NCBI GenBank assembly: GCA_016711485.1
Contig: JADJSX010000034.1
Location: 1 to 64,000, forward strand
Reading direction: 5' to 3'
Origin: Leptospiraceae bacterium
GTDB taxonomy: Bacteria; Spirochaetota; Leptospiria; Leptospirales; Leptospiraceae
Length of the DNA: 64,000 bases
Both the position numbers and the translations under genes were made by a program. Below the pieces are notes generated by a model. The model saw only the letters and a program-made list of their open reading frames with translations, did not search any database and was not told where the DNA came from. Positions 25,511-35,055 of the stretch are shown piece after piece. The first letter of the stretch is position 1, and every line of letters starts with the position of its first letter.

Positions 25511-26197
25511 TTAACTATTGGGAATTTTCTTTTCAACTTCTTGTAATTCTGATAATTCTTTTTTCCAAGAAGTCATATCTTTTCTAGCTATAGAAAGTTT
25601 ATCCCCTGTGATACCGGAATTCTCAATCGAATATTCGATGAGTTGAATTCTAGATTCTAACTCTCTCATTTTATATCCGATATAGATTCGTTGTTCTTCT
25701 GGTGTGATATCAGCTTTACCAGGTGCCTTTGGAACAGCACTGCCAGGCTCAGATTTACTCGCATTAACCTCTAAAACAGCGAGCCTTGAATCCATTTTGG
25801 AAACAATATCTACTTCCTTTCTTTTCTCCAAAACTTCTGCTTCGGTTAGAGGTGCTCTGATCTCTGAAGGTATATAAATGTTCTTAGGGTATTTGGTCGC
25901 AAAAGAATTCCATTCTTCTCTTACTTTCTCTTTTCTTTTTTCTGATGTATCCTGTTTTGCAAGATGTGGCCAAAGTCTTTCTGCTTCTGCTTCGAGCGAA
26001 GAATCCTCATTAGCCGGATTTGGTGCGTCAGAAAAATTCGAAAACCCACTACTAGAAGTGGAAGAATTTTCACCCATATCCGTTTCAGTTGAATTAACTT
26101 TAGATGTTTTTTTCTTATCGGAAATAGGAAAAAATACAAATACCAATGCGATTACAGCGAGCGCAATTACGCCGATGATTAAAAATTTTCTATTCAT
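25511..26197 (-). CDS. Single-pass membrane protein, unknown function
   Basis: I do not recognise this 228-residue protein. It has one N-terminal membrane helix (about 4-22, FLIIGVIALAVIALVFVFFP), then a Ser/Thr/Asn-rich linker (about 35-70) and a helical, highly charged C-terminal region (about 75-228) that contains coiled-coil-like stretches (MRELESRIQLIEYSIENSG). By topology the bulk lies in the periplasm. A good ribosome site (AAGGAG) lies just before the ATG at 26197. It follows the SGNH hydrolase gene by 56 bases on the same strand and may be co-transcribed. Confidence 0.65.
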   Translation of the reverse strand: MNRKFLIIGVIALAVIALVFVFFPISDKKKTSKVNSTETDMGENSSTSSSGFSNFSDAPNPANEDSSLEAEAERLWPHLAKQDTSEKRKEKVREEWNSFATKYPKNIYIPSEIRAPLTEAEVLEKRKEVDIVSKMDSRLAVLEVNASKSEPGSAVPKAPGKADITPEEQRIYIGYKMRELESRIQLIEYSIENSGITGDKLSIARKDMTSWKKELSELQEVEKKIPNS

Positions 26198-26253
26198 AAA
26201 ATACTCCTTTTGATTTTACGAAACGGGAATTGTTTCCCTTCCATTTAAAAGTT

Positions 26254-27525
26254 CTAAGCAAATATTCCAATTAACCAAGAAATCGCTTGTCCCAAAATAT
26301 TATCCGTTAGGAATTTTTTCAAATCCACAGGATTTCTGTTTAACTGGTCATAGTACCAAGCATTGTATTCAGAAACTTGTGGAATGGTTACACCATATTT
26401 TGCGTTGATTGCTTTAATTAGTTCGTTTGCCATAACCGCGTGTCCATACATATTTGGATGAACTCCGTCTAAACCAAAAAGCCCCGGTTGATTCGGAAGT
26501 GGCCAAGTAGCCCTTGCAGAACCTGGACTGTATCCACTCGCACTTCTAATTGGGCGACCATTTTCTTTAATGTCATCAAACAATAATTTTGCATCTGCAA
26601 CTGCGAACCCCATTGCCGTAGCCTGTGCTTTTACTTCATTATTTAGTACGTTTAAAAAACTGGAAATAGTTGCTATTTCATTATCATCAAGTACTTGGTC
26701 CGGACTAGATACGGAACTTCTAAAAAATGCCTTAAGTCCAGAGTATCCCGCCCTATTTTGTGGGTCTGTATATTTTTCTAAAAATGCGATAGCCGTTACA
26801 TTTGGAACAGTAAATAATACTCCCCCTTTTAAACTACCCATAGCAGAAAGTCTTCTCATTGACTCTCGAATATCTTTCGTAAATCTAGGTTGGTCTAAAC
26901 ATGCAAGGTTAGTCGCAAGAGCTGTACATAAAACATGGTTAGCCGCAACGGTTCCAAATAGAAAAGTGGGTTTCACTTTTTCCATTACTTGGATTTGCGT
27001 ACCAGAATCACGAAGTCCATATTGGTGAAATTTATCTGGTTCCACACAATCAGGAGCTGTTACCCAACGATACGTATACCAATACCAAGTTTCCCAATAC
27101 CATTCTCTTACAAGTTTTGTAGCGCGGATATCTTCACATTTGCCGCTAGTATAAAGAGCATTTGTATAATCAGCACCGGTAATTCCAGCATGTGATGGAA
27201 GTGCTACTGTACTTTCATTTCCACCAATTATTCCACTTGCGAGACATATAGGACCACAATTTAATTTTAAAATATCTTCCAAATTTGCATAAGGACCGGC
27301 TAATGTATTGTAAGTTACATTAGATCCTGCTTGTTTACTAACGAGTACCGGGTAAGCCCAGTCTTGTGTTTTTTTCTCAACGGTTACTCCATAGAATCCT
27401 TGGCTGAGTGAATCTCCTATGACTCCTGGTTTTTGAAAGAGTTGTTGTACTGTCACTTGAGCAGAAAGTGAGATAGAACAAAAACTCAATACCAATGTAT
27501 ATAGTTTTATTGAATTTAGTTTCAT
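26254..27525 (-). CDS. Secreted SGNH/GDSL-type hydrolase
   Basis: This 423-residue protein has a signal peptide (LYTLVLSFCSISLSAQ) and an SGNH-hydrolase block I, GVIGDSLSQGFYG, with the nucleophile Ser39. Block III N (AANHVLC) and block V LDGVHPNMYGHAVMAN with the catalytic Asp/His are also present. The family cleaves esters of lipids, acyl groups or carbohydrates outside the cytoplasm. Two inserted Trp/Tyr-rich stretches (REWYWETWYWYTYRW) suggest a hydrophobic substrate-binding face. A ribosome site (GAGG) precedes the ATG at 27525. The substrate is unknown. Confidence 0.85.
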   Translation of the reverse strand: MKLNSIKLYTLVLSFCSISLSAQVTVQQLFQKPGVIGDSLSQGFYGVTVEKKTQDWAYPVLVSKQAGSNVTYNTLAGPYANLEDILKLNCGPICLASGIIGGNESTVALPSHAGITGADYTNALYTSGKCEDIRATKLVREWYWETWYWYTYRWVTAPDCVEPDKFHQYGLRDSGTQIQVMEKVKPTFLFGTVAANHVLCTALATNLACLDQPRFTKDIRESMRRLSAMGSLKGGVLFTVPNVTAIAFLEKYTDPQNRAGYSGLKAFFRSSVSSPDQVLDDNEIATISSFLNVLNNEVKAQATAMGFAVADAKLLFDDIKENGRPIRSASGYSPGSARATWPLPNQPGLFGLDGVHPNMYGHAVMANELIKAINAKYGVTIPQVSEYNAWYYDQLNRNPVDLKKFLTDNILGQAISWLIGIFA

Positions 27526-27977
27526 TATTTCCTCTTGTTTTAATTTTGATGGGGCATTACAATTTTTTGGGACACTAGGAAATTTTTACAATTTCTATTT
27601 TATTTTTATATAAAAATTTATATTTGTATTGTTGTTTCTAAAGTAGATTCAGGTTACACTTCAGTTTTCAATATGTTCTTTAGGAATAAATTTTTCCAAA
27701 TCACCAAAGAAGTAAAATTAAAATTCCGAATTCATAGTTCCGATTGCAATGAATTATGTTTCTAACTCCTTATGTAATTTAATTTTCTATACCGGAGTAA
27801 ACTTAGGGCTATAACCCATTTCTCATAAATAAGTTCCGCTATTTTTCACAAATATGGATATTCCCAAACGCCCAAAATATAGCTGTTCTAAAAACAAATG
27901 GGTATTTTCTATTGATAATTCGTATAGACCGATATAGTATCATCCAAAAATTCATTTATTTCAATGGTTATGAATCA

Positions 27978-28129
27978 TATACCAAATGACAAAAGTATTT
28001 ACCGACAAGGACTTTACGGGAGTAGCATTTGGTATACCGCACAAACTGATGTGCGGGAACGAAAAGCTGTTTAGACCGAACTTGATTTTTTGAGAAAGAA
28101 ATGGGTAATTATTTTTGGCGTTCGGTATA
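27978..28129. repeat. MITE copy M3, both inverted ends
   Basis: The left end tataccaaatgacaaaagta and the right end gggtaattatttttggcgtt followed by cggtata are imperfect inverted repeats of each other, and match the ends of the copies at 51219 and 58350. The interior (an accgcacaaactgatgtgcggg hairpin) differs from the other copies. It sits in the 704-base gap 27526-28229. I see no gene in the rest of that gap; 27840-27950 has a weak second match. Confidence 0.6.
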
Positions 28130-28229
28130 AGTAATCTTTATGAAATGATTTTTCGGTAACTTTAGATTTTAACAAAATGCTCTTGATTTTACTAAGTAGT
28201 GAATAAATGTTTGTAAATAGGCAATAAAA

Positions 28230-28562
28230 ATGGAAATTTCATTCAGGGAATTGGGAAAATATAAAATAATCAAATTTGTCGGCAATTTAGACATTTACTC
28301 ATCGGCTGTAGTCAAAAAAGAAGCAATAGCCAAAATTGAAAACGAAGATATAATGGATTTTGTTTTTGATATGAGCCAAATTAATTATTTCGATTCTTCT
28401 GGAATTGCATTAATTGCAAATCTCCGAAAACGTATGTTGGACAGAGAAGGTACTTTTGCTCTGCTTTCTATTTCCTATGAAATTAAATCTGTATTACAAT
28501 TGGCCTCTATGGATCGTTTTTTTACTGTCTACCAAAAAGAAGAAGACATCAAATTAGATTAA
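28230..28562 (+). CDS. STAS-domain anti-anti-sigma factor
   Basis: This 110-residue protein is a stand-alone STAS domain. The opening EISFRELGKYKIIKFVGNLD, the phosphorylation segment INYFDSSGIALIANL (Ser56/Ser57) and the closing AS-MDRFFTVY fit anti-anti-sigma factors of the SpoIIAA/RsbV type. In partner switching, the unphosphorylated form binds an anti-sigma kinase, and PP2C phosphatases of the SpoIIE kind reactivate it. Two such phosphatases are encoded in the window, but no RsbW-like kinase is. It ends 4 bases into the convergent gene at 28559. Confidence 0.9.
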   Translation: MEISFRELGKYKIIKFVGNLDIYSSAVVKKEAIAKIENEDIMDFVFDMSQINYFDSSGIALIANLRKRMLDREGTFALLSISYEIKSVLQLASMDRFFTVYQKEEDIKLD

Positions 28563-29707
28563 AATCGTATACTGTATTCTATATTATAAGATCTTCCAAT
28601 TTGCATTGAGCCATTCTGATCTGGATTTATATAGGCTTTCCACTCTGTAGGTTTCATCGGATAATACATCGTATTTATTTTTTCAATATCTCCTGTAAAA
28701 AAATATGCATCTATAAGATTAATAATATATATACCAAGTAACGCAAAAGCCGTATTAGACACAGTGTGCCATTGCTGATAAAGTTCCGCGACGTTTGTAT
28801 TAAATTCCTGACTTATATAAAGTCCAGCATCCGAAAGTGGGGGCTGATAAGGATAATTCACAACATTATTGAGTAATTTTAATTGATTCACTTTATTCGT
28901 TTGAGATATATAACTTTGATATTGAATCGCCAAATATCCGCCAGTTCCCAAAAATGAGAATAAGTAAATCCCACCTCGAATTTTTCGAAACGTAGACTCG
29001 TTATCCACACCACTCCTGTATTGTCCCCAACCTGGAACGACAATAGAACGCAAAAGATATTTTGTCTCTATTCCGCTTCCTCCTTCCTGACTAATCCGAT
29101 TGGCTTCTTCAATTTCTTTTTCTGCGTCCTGTTTTGTTTTTCCTAAAACGTAAAAATTCTTTTTTACAAAAACTTTGTTCAATGGATTAATAATTTTTAA
29201 ATCATAAGTTCCTTTTGATGCATTCGTAATATCCAAAGTAAATTTTAGTTCTGTACTACTTAAGCGTACGAAGTTTTTTATTGGAATTTTTTCTTTAGCT
29301 GAGTAAATTTCAACTGTCGTGTCTTCTACAAAATTATTACCTGTAATATAAAATTCCTGAAACCGATCTGTTTTTCCACCAAAATAAACTTCATCTATAG
29401 ACCCTTCCGGATCTAACGCAAGTAAAACAGACAACGAAGTCCAGTCACTATAAATCACAATCGTATCCTTATCGTTTATAATCCCGATTCGGTATTCATA
29501 AATTCCTGGTTTAAGTTTGTTCACTTTATACTTTGTAGTTTTTACTTTCGTATCAATTTTTACTTTTTTAGTATTAAATTCTCGAACCTCTAATTTATAA
29601 GATTTCGCAATTCGAGACGGACCCCATTCAATTTCTTGTTCTGACCAAATCGGAAATCCAAAACAGAAAACCAGTAAAATAAAAGAATAAATAGTTTTAC
29701 TCAACAT
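28559..29707 (-). CDS. Exported IPT-like protein with DUF5683-like membrane end
   Basis: This 382-residue protein has a signal peptide (IYSFILLVFCFGFPIWSEQ), a fibronectin-like segment (about 20-95, ending PGIYEYRIGIINDKDTIVIY), an IPT/TIG-like Ig-fold domain (about 100-190, ITGNNFVEDTTVEIYSAKEK), and a C-terminal region with LLRSIVVPGWGQYRSG and two membrane segments, as in DUF5683-type proteins. It is the third gene of the adenylate cyclase-FecR operon and overlaps the FecR gene by 11 bases. By domain make-up it should face the periplasm and may form an envelope complex with the FecR repeat protein. Its function is unknown. Confidence 0.7.
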   Translation of the reverse strand: MLSKTIYSFILLVFCFGFPIWSEQEIEWGPSRIAKSYKLEVREFNTKKVKIDTKVKTTKYKVNKLKPGIYEYRIGIINDKDTIVIYSDWTSLSVLLALDPEGSIDEVYFGGKTDRFQEFYITGNNFVEDTTVEIYSAKEKIPIKNFVRLSSTELKFTLDITNASKGTYDLKIINPLNKVFVKKNFYVLGKTKQDAEKEIEEANRISQEGGSGIETKYLLRSIVVPGWGQYRSGVDNESTFRKIRGGIYLFSFLGTGGYLAIQYQSYISQTNKVNQLKLLNNVVNYPYQPPLSDAGLYISQEFNTNVAELYQQWHTVSNTAFALLGIYIINLIDAYFFTGDIEKINTMYYPMKPTEWKAYINPDQNGSMQIGRSYNIEYSIRF

Positions 29708-32700
29708 ATAACCTCGGTTTAGTCAGTATCTGCGGTGGTTCAATTATATCTTCCGATGGAATAGATACCAAAAATTCGGTCAATAATGGCTCAGTCATGA
29801 TTGTTTTCATTTTTCGATCTTTGTAGGAAATTTTTAATTTCCACATATAATACCCATTTGATAAACTTGACATTTCTTTAAATATAAATGAATTTTCCTT
29901 GGTATCTTTTTTTGCGATTAATATAGGATTATCCGCATTTAACTGATATAATTCTACAGTATACAGTGTGGCTGAATCACTTTTCTCCCACTTAAATTCT
30001 AATTCCGTTTGTTCTATCGGATTAATAACAGCTTCCGCATCCGGGGAAATGGCTAAAAGTATAGGAACGTCAAAAGAAGGCATAGTTAGAGTAAATTCTC
30101 TCTTTCTAGGTGGACTTTTTACTATTCTTTCATCTTTAGCTTTATAATTAATTGAAACAGACCAAACATATTTTCCTGGTTTAATTGCTGAATCACTTAC
30201 GACAAATGTAGATTTTGTATTTTCAACTGTATCATTAAAAATTACTTTATTTGTATCGTATTCAGAAATAGAAACATTATAAGATAACGCCCTTTCGTCC
30301 GATTGCCAAGTCAGAGGAACTTGCCAATTGTCATCAGGTTTAATTTCTTGTGAATCACTCGGACTATTTAAAACAGGAATAGGTGGATTTCGATAAGGAA
30401 ATTTTAAAGTAAAATCATTTCGTAGCGGTTTACTTCGAATTACCCTCCCGTCCCAAGTTTTATAAAAAATGAATAAGTCCCAATAATATACGCCTTCGCC
30501 TATCGTTAAAGGTATTTCAAATAGCGCATTTGTATCTGTAATTTGTTTTTGAAAGACTGGTCGCGTACGTTCTTTGAACTTCTCTTGTACGTCGATTTGG
30601 TAATATACGGCTTGATCATTTTTTTCCCACTGAAATTGGATTTCCTCTTTTTCCCCGATCACAATATCTGCCCCATTTACAGGCGATATAACGACAGGTT
30701 TTGGTTCTTCTACTGAAGGAATTTTTACATTAAACATAGTGGAAGCAGGCGGACTCTTTATCATCTTTCCGCTCTTACTTACATATAAAATAGAAACTCG
30801 CCAAATAAAACTTCCATCTCTCATTTTATAAATATCTTTATAATTATAAAATGTATCAGAAACGGTATTACTATAAATAAGTTTATTAGCTCCAAAGGTT
30901 GTATCAAAAATTTCTAAATAATAAGATGCAGCTTTTTCATCTTTTGTCCAACTAAAATCGATATCGGGTTTTACTACTAAATCAACTAATGCACCTTCCG
31001 TTGGGGAAATAGGTTTTGGCGTAGGAGCGCCTAATATTGTAAAACTACTTTCATCACTACTAGTAATTTCTTTTTTCTCGCGGGATAATAATTTTAGCCT
31101 CCAGTAGTATTTTCCTTCTGATTTCAAAAATACTTTTTTTGAAAATCCAGAAACTATATTATCCTCTTCTTTTAGAACTAAGTTAGAAAAATCAGGACTA
31201 TTAGAGATTTCTAATATAAATTCACCCGAAGTTTCTGGTCTTTGCCACTTAAATGTAACAGACTTATCTGAGTCCATATCCAACTCAGAACCATCTTCAG
31301 GATAAAGTAGTTTCAGTTTTGAAGGTTCGGCTATTCTAAATGAATTTACTTTGGAATAATCAGACTTTCTACCATCGGGTAAAACACCTCTTACCCGCCA
31401 GAACATATTACCCGGTTGCTCAATTAATTCCGGAGTAATAAAGTTTTCTTTAATATTTTGTTTTACTACTACGGACGAAAAATCTGGTGTTTTAGATAAT
31501 TCCATTTCATAGTTCGCAAACTCACGATTATCTCTCCAGTTAAATAAGATTTTTGTTCTTTGGATATAGTCCAATCCAAACACTGCGTTGACAACTGGAG
31601 AAACAATTTCTGGTGGATATGGGATTTGTCTTTCTTCAATTGAAAATTTAGAAACAGGAGATACTACAGGCAAAAGATCCGGTATTTTAGGACGCGTGGT
31701 CACACGAATATAAAAATCTCCCTTAAAAGGAATATCTGTGCTTATATAATTTTCAAAAGAGTCCAAAGACTTTATAATAGAAGCAAAATTAGAGTCCGCC
31801 GCAATTTCAACTTTATAAGAGGAAGCAAAATCATTTTTAGTCCAACGAAGAGCCACCGTAGGAAGTTTAATTGTGTAAGTGAAAACTTTTCCATCTTGCG
31901 GTGTGGTGACAACTATAGATTTTTCGGAAAAAACAGTTAACTTTCGGGTTTCGCTATATTCTTGTTTGCCGCCCATTGGATTTTTAGCTCCAATTCTCCA
32001 AAAATAAATTCCTGGATTGAGCGCAAAACTAATCCCTGTTTCTCTAATTCCAGATTGTTTTTTGGTAATATTTTTAAAAGATTTGTCTTTTGCAATTTGA
32101 ATTTCAGCGGAAGTCCCTTTATCTAAAGCACTCCACTTAAACTCTGTGTTAATTGTTTCTGCACTTGTTGAATAGTATTTGCCATCGGTAGGGTATTGTA
32201 ATAGAAATCGAATTGGTTTTACATCAATTTTATTTTCTCGTAACTCAGCTGTTTGATTAGTTTGTAGAATTTCCTCTTTTCCGTTTAAATTTAATTTTGC
32301 TTGCCCCTTCTCAATTTGGATATTTATATTTTCGTCATCATTTTTTGATAATTTTGCTGCACCTCCATTTCCTATTTCTATAACTTTGTCCCCGCTAGTA
32401 ATGCTTAATTTAGTTAATTCTGAATCAAGACCGTCTTCTCTAGATGTCGAAATAGAACCGTAATCAAAATTAATATTCAGATTTTTATCTGATAAATCTA
32501 CATAGATCATACTATTGTCAGACAATCGTAGACTTGTTCCATCTTTGAGAGTTAAAACTGCATCTGAATAATCTAAGGTTCGAATAGTATCTTTATTAGC
32601 CACAGGAGAATGATTTTCTACTTCATCCCACACTACACTCGAATCGATTTTTCTATGTACGGTTCTCTCTTTAAATGTAATTTCTCCAATTTGAGGATTA

Positions 32701-32813
32701 TTCCCTATACCCCCTCTTCTTTGAAAATCTATAATAAGAAGTATAGAAAAAAATATACTTATAAAAAATAAAATTCCAATAGTAATGATTGAATCTTTTG
32801 ATGGACGACGCAT
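29697..32813 (-). CDS. FecR-domain protein with eight fibronectin-like repeats
   Basis: From the ATG at 32813 this 1038-residue protein has one membrane helix (about 9-30), a FecR domain (about 75-195, with LKDGTSLRLSDNSMIYVDLS and a second half IEKGQAKLNLNGKEEILQTN), and then eight tandem ~90-residue beta-sandwich repeats. Each repeat has an F-x-W-x(8)-Y-x-(V/L)-E strand pair (for example VALRWTKNDFASSYKVEIAA and LEFKWEKSDSATLYTVELYQ). The bulk faces the periplasm. A frame 27 codons longer exists, but it would overlap the cyclase gene. It sits in one operon with the adenylate cyclase and the IPT-like protein. FecR domains outside iron systems usually work as periplasmic sensing or wall-binding parts. 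Confidence 0.82.
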   Translation of the reverse strand: MRRPSKDSIITIGILFFISIFFSILLIIDFQRRGGIGNNPQIGEITFKERTVHRKIDSSVVWDEVENHSPVANKDTIRTLDYSDAVLTLKDGTSLRLSDNSMIYVDLSDKNLNINFDYGSISTSREDGLDSELTKLSITSGDKVIEIGNGGAAKLSKNDDENINIQIEKGQAKLNLNGKEEILQTNQTAELRENKIDVKPIRFLLQYPTDGKYYSTSAETINTEFKWSALDKGTSAEIQIAKDKSFKNITKKQSGIRETGISFALNPGIYFWRIGAKNPMGGKQEYSETRKLTVFSEKSIVVTTPQDGKVFTYTIKLPTVALRWTKNDFASSYKVEIAADSNFASIIKSLDSFENYISTDIPFKGDFYIRVTTRPKIPDLLPVVSPVSKFSIEERQIPYPPEIVSPVVNAVFGLDYIQRTKILFNWRDNREFANYEMELSKTPDFSSVVVKQNIKENFITPELIEQPGNMFWRVRGVLPDGRKSDYSKVNSFRIAEPSKLKLLYPEDGSELDMDSDKSVTFKWQRPETSGEFILEISNSPDFSNLVLKEEDNIVSGFSKKVFLKSEGKYYWRLKLLSREKKEITSSDESSFTILGAPTPKPISPTEGALVDLVVKPDIDFSWTKDEKAASYYLEIFDTTFGANKLIYSNTVSDTFYNYKDIYKMRDGSFIWRVSILYVSKSGKMIKSPPASTMFNVKIPSVEEPKPVVISPVNGADIVIGEKEEIQFQWEKNDQAVYYQIDVQEKFKERTRPVFQKQITDTNALFEIPLTIGEGVYYWDLFIFYKTWDGRVIRSKPLRNDFTLKFPYRNPPIPVLNSPSDSQEIKPDDNWQVPLTWQSDERALSYNVSISEYDTNKVIFNDTVENTKSTFVVSDSAIKPGKYVWSVSINYKAKDERIVKSPPRKREFTLTMPSFDVPILLAISPDAEAVINPIEQTELEFKWEKSDSATLYTVELYQLNADNPILIAKKDTKENSFIFKEMSSLSNGYYMWKLKISYKDRKMKTIMTEPLLTEFLVSIPSEDIIEPPQILTKPRLYVE

Positions 32814-32817
32814 TATA

Positions 32818-34842
32818 TTATTTATGTTTTCGGGTAAATACTCCGTCCCAAGTTTCTCCCGGAGACGAAGTTTTATAATAGGAACACCTTTCAATTAGGA
32901 GTTCAACTGCCTTATCTTTTTTTCCTTTTGCCTTTTCCGAATCTTTAAAAGATTGAATCGCCTTATCCCAATCCTGATTCAAATACAAAGCAAACGCATG
33001 TTGATAAATTTCCGATGACTCAACTAATGAACTAGTTATCTCTGATTTTTTACCAATTAATTCAAATAGTTTTACAGGTTCATTTTTTCCCTTTACTCGA
33101 ACCATGTCTAATCCACGAGTAAATAACTCATGTGAAACTTCTTTATTCATACTCTCTGAGATTAAAATATTTACACCGTAATCTTTTCCTGCAGCTTCCA
33201 ATCTTGCCGCCAAATTCACAGTATCCCCCATCATTGTATAAGAAGCAAGTGCGTCAGTTCCCATAAATCCTACTTTGGCAAGCCCTACATTTAGCCCAAT
33301 TCGCACGTCCATTTCTTGTGCTTCCTTGGAATACAAATTATTTTTCACCCAATATTCACGCAAATCATTCAGTTTAGTAATCATCTCTATAGAGGCTATT
33401 CCTGCTGCAAGTGGATGATCAGCGACGTCCACCGGTGCGTTAAAAATACCGACTATCGCATCCCCAATGTATTTATCTAAAACTCCATTGTACTTTTTCA
33501 AAATCAAAGTCATAGCGGAAAGATATTCATTTAACAATGCTGCAAGATCAACAGAACTTAGCTGTTCACTAATAGTAGAAAATCCAGCTACATCTGAGAA
33601 AAAAGCTGTAATCTGCTTTTCTGATCCGCGTTTTAAAGCTTCCATATCCTTCATGGCTTCCTTTACAACGTCTGGATCTATCATATTTCCTAGAATATTT
33701 TTTACTTTTTCCCTTTCTTCGAGACCTTCCCCCATAGTTACGAAGTATTCAGTCAATAGTCCAACTTCATCTTTCGTACTTGGTTTAATAGATACTCTAA
33801 AATTACCTTTTGCAATTTCAACTGTAGCGGATAATAATAATAATATTGGATTGGAAATAGTTTTTGCCAAAATAAAAACTACGATCAAAGCAAGACTCAT
33901 TCCAATCATCATTATATAAAAGTTTCTTCTTTGGATGTTGTAAACAGACTCCATCGCTTTTTCTTCTTCAACAATAGAAATTACACCACTGTTAGCAAAT
34001 CCAATCTTTTGATAAGCACCAATGTATTTTTTATTTTCAGCTCCGACGTATGTTTTTTTTCCATTTGCTACGTTACTCTTTAACATTTGGTCAACGATTT
34101 GTAACTCACTGAAATTAGAAGAAGTAAAAAGAACTTTTGGATCGTCATGCGCAATTACAAGTCCATCTCCATTCGAAAGGAATACTTCCGTTATCCCCGA
34201 TTTTTTAAAAGCAGATTGTATTTTCTCTAATTTTATAATTGCTACAATTATATCCTTATTATCCGCATCCGTCTGAGGAAAACTAAGTGCAAAAACTGGT
34301 TCTTTTGCGCCGGGACTTGCATTGTAAAGAATTGGTTCTCCCTCGAAAGATCTTGCAAACACAGTTTTATTTAAACTGATAATAGATTCTAAATCTTCTT
34401 TGTTGAGTTGGTATTCATTTAAATACTCATTATTTATAATTAATTTGGATGGAATTAGTTTATCGTTTTCTGTTCGATATAAACCTAATAATAAAAAGTC
34501 GGGATCATTTTTAAAGAATAAATTTATGTATTTCTGAGGATTAGAGTCAGATTGAAGAATTACAATCATCTGAGTAGCTTTATCAATAATAGCGCTTATA
34601 TCAGTTTTAACTTTAGATCCAATCACTCGAACATTTTGTAGGTTCATATCATCAATTCGGCTTTCAGTCTCCTGACGAAAAAATTGCGTAGCTAATACAA
34701 TAATGATAGTAATTGTAAAAATGAACAAAATAGAAATTATTCCCATTAACTTAAGTTGAATTGTAATTCCTTTCGGTTTATCAATCACCTTTGGTTTGTT
34801 TGAATTAATGGAATTGTTATCTTCTGACAATTTTTTGAACAA
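32818..34842 (-). CDS. Membrane adenylate cyclase (class III) with sensor domain
   Basis: This protein (674 aa from the TTG at 34842) has a membrane helix (about 30-50), a Cache-like periplasmic sensor (about 60-300), a second helix (about 310-330), a HAMP domain and a class III nucleotide cyclase domain (about 420-600). Motifs: AFFSDVAGFSTISEQLSS with the metal Asp, VLDKYIGDAIVGIFNAP with the second Asp and a Lys consistent with adenine, and MMGDTVNLAARLEAAGKDYG. The TTG has an AGGAG at 34850-34854 with 7-base spacing; the frame itself opens earlier (34935) without a ribosome site. A C-terminal helical segment follows. It starts an operon with the FecR protein and converts an external signal into cAMP. 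Confidence 0.9.
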   Translation of the reverse strand: MFKKLSEDNNSINSNKPKVIDKPKGITIQLKLMGIISILFIFTITIIIVLATQFFRQETESRIDDMNLQNVRVIGSKVKTDISAIIDKATQMIVILQSDSNPQKYINLFFKNDPDFLLLGLYRTENDKLIPSKLIINNEYLNEYQLNKEDLESIISLNKTVFARSFEGEPILYNASPGAKEPVFALSFPQTDADNKDIIVAIIKLEKIQSAFKKSGITEVFLSNGDGLVIAHDDPKVLFTSSNFSELQIVDQMLKSNVANGKKTYVGAENKKYIGAYQKIGFANSGVISIVEEEKAMESVYNIQRRNFYIMMIGMSLALIVVFILAKTISNPILLLLSATVEIAKGNFRVSIKPSTKDEVGLLTEYFVTMGEGLEEREKVKNILGNMIDPDVVKEAMKDMEALKRGSEKQITAFFSDVAGFSTISEQLSSVDLAALLNEYLSAMTLILKKYNGVLDKYIGDAIVGIFNAPVDVADHPLAAGIASIEMITKLNDLREYWVKNNLYSKEAQEMDVRIGLNVGLAKVGFMGTDALASYTMMGDTVNLAARLEAAGKDYGVNILISESMNKEVSHELFTRGLDMVRVKGKNEPVKLFELIGKKSEITSSLVESSEIYQHAFALYLNQDWDKAIQSFKDSEKAKGKKDKAVELLIERCSYYKTSSPGETWDGVFTRKHK

Positions 34843-35055
34843 CTTCACACTCCTGAAAATTAAAGTCGTATAGTAATCAAAGTCTTTTATATTATCAACT
34901 AAAAAAACATTGATAAAATAAAAGTTGTAACTCATTTATTCAAAAGTAGCCCATTCTATAGAGGTTTTCAATAATGAAAGTCTGTTATAAATAGGATTTT
35001 CTAAATACTCTATTGCGAAATAATGGTCTCAAAATCTTTTAGGAGAGGAATAAAT

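Noticed and set aside
27840..27950. Possible fifth MITE copy
   Set aside because: Only weak matches to the inverted ends (attcccaaacgccc and tgggtattttc) are seen; not enough to support.
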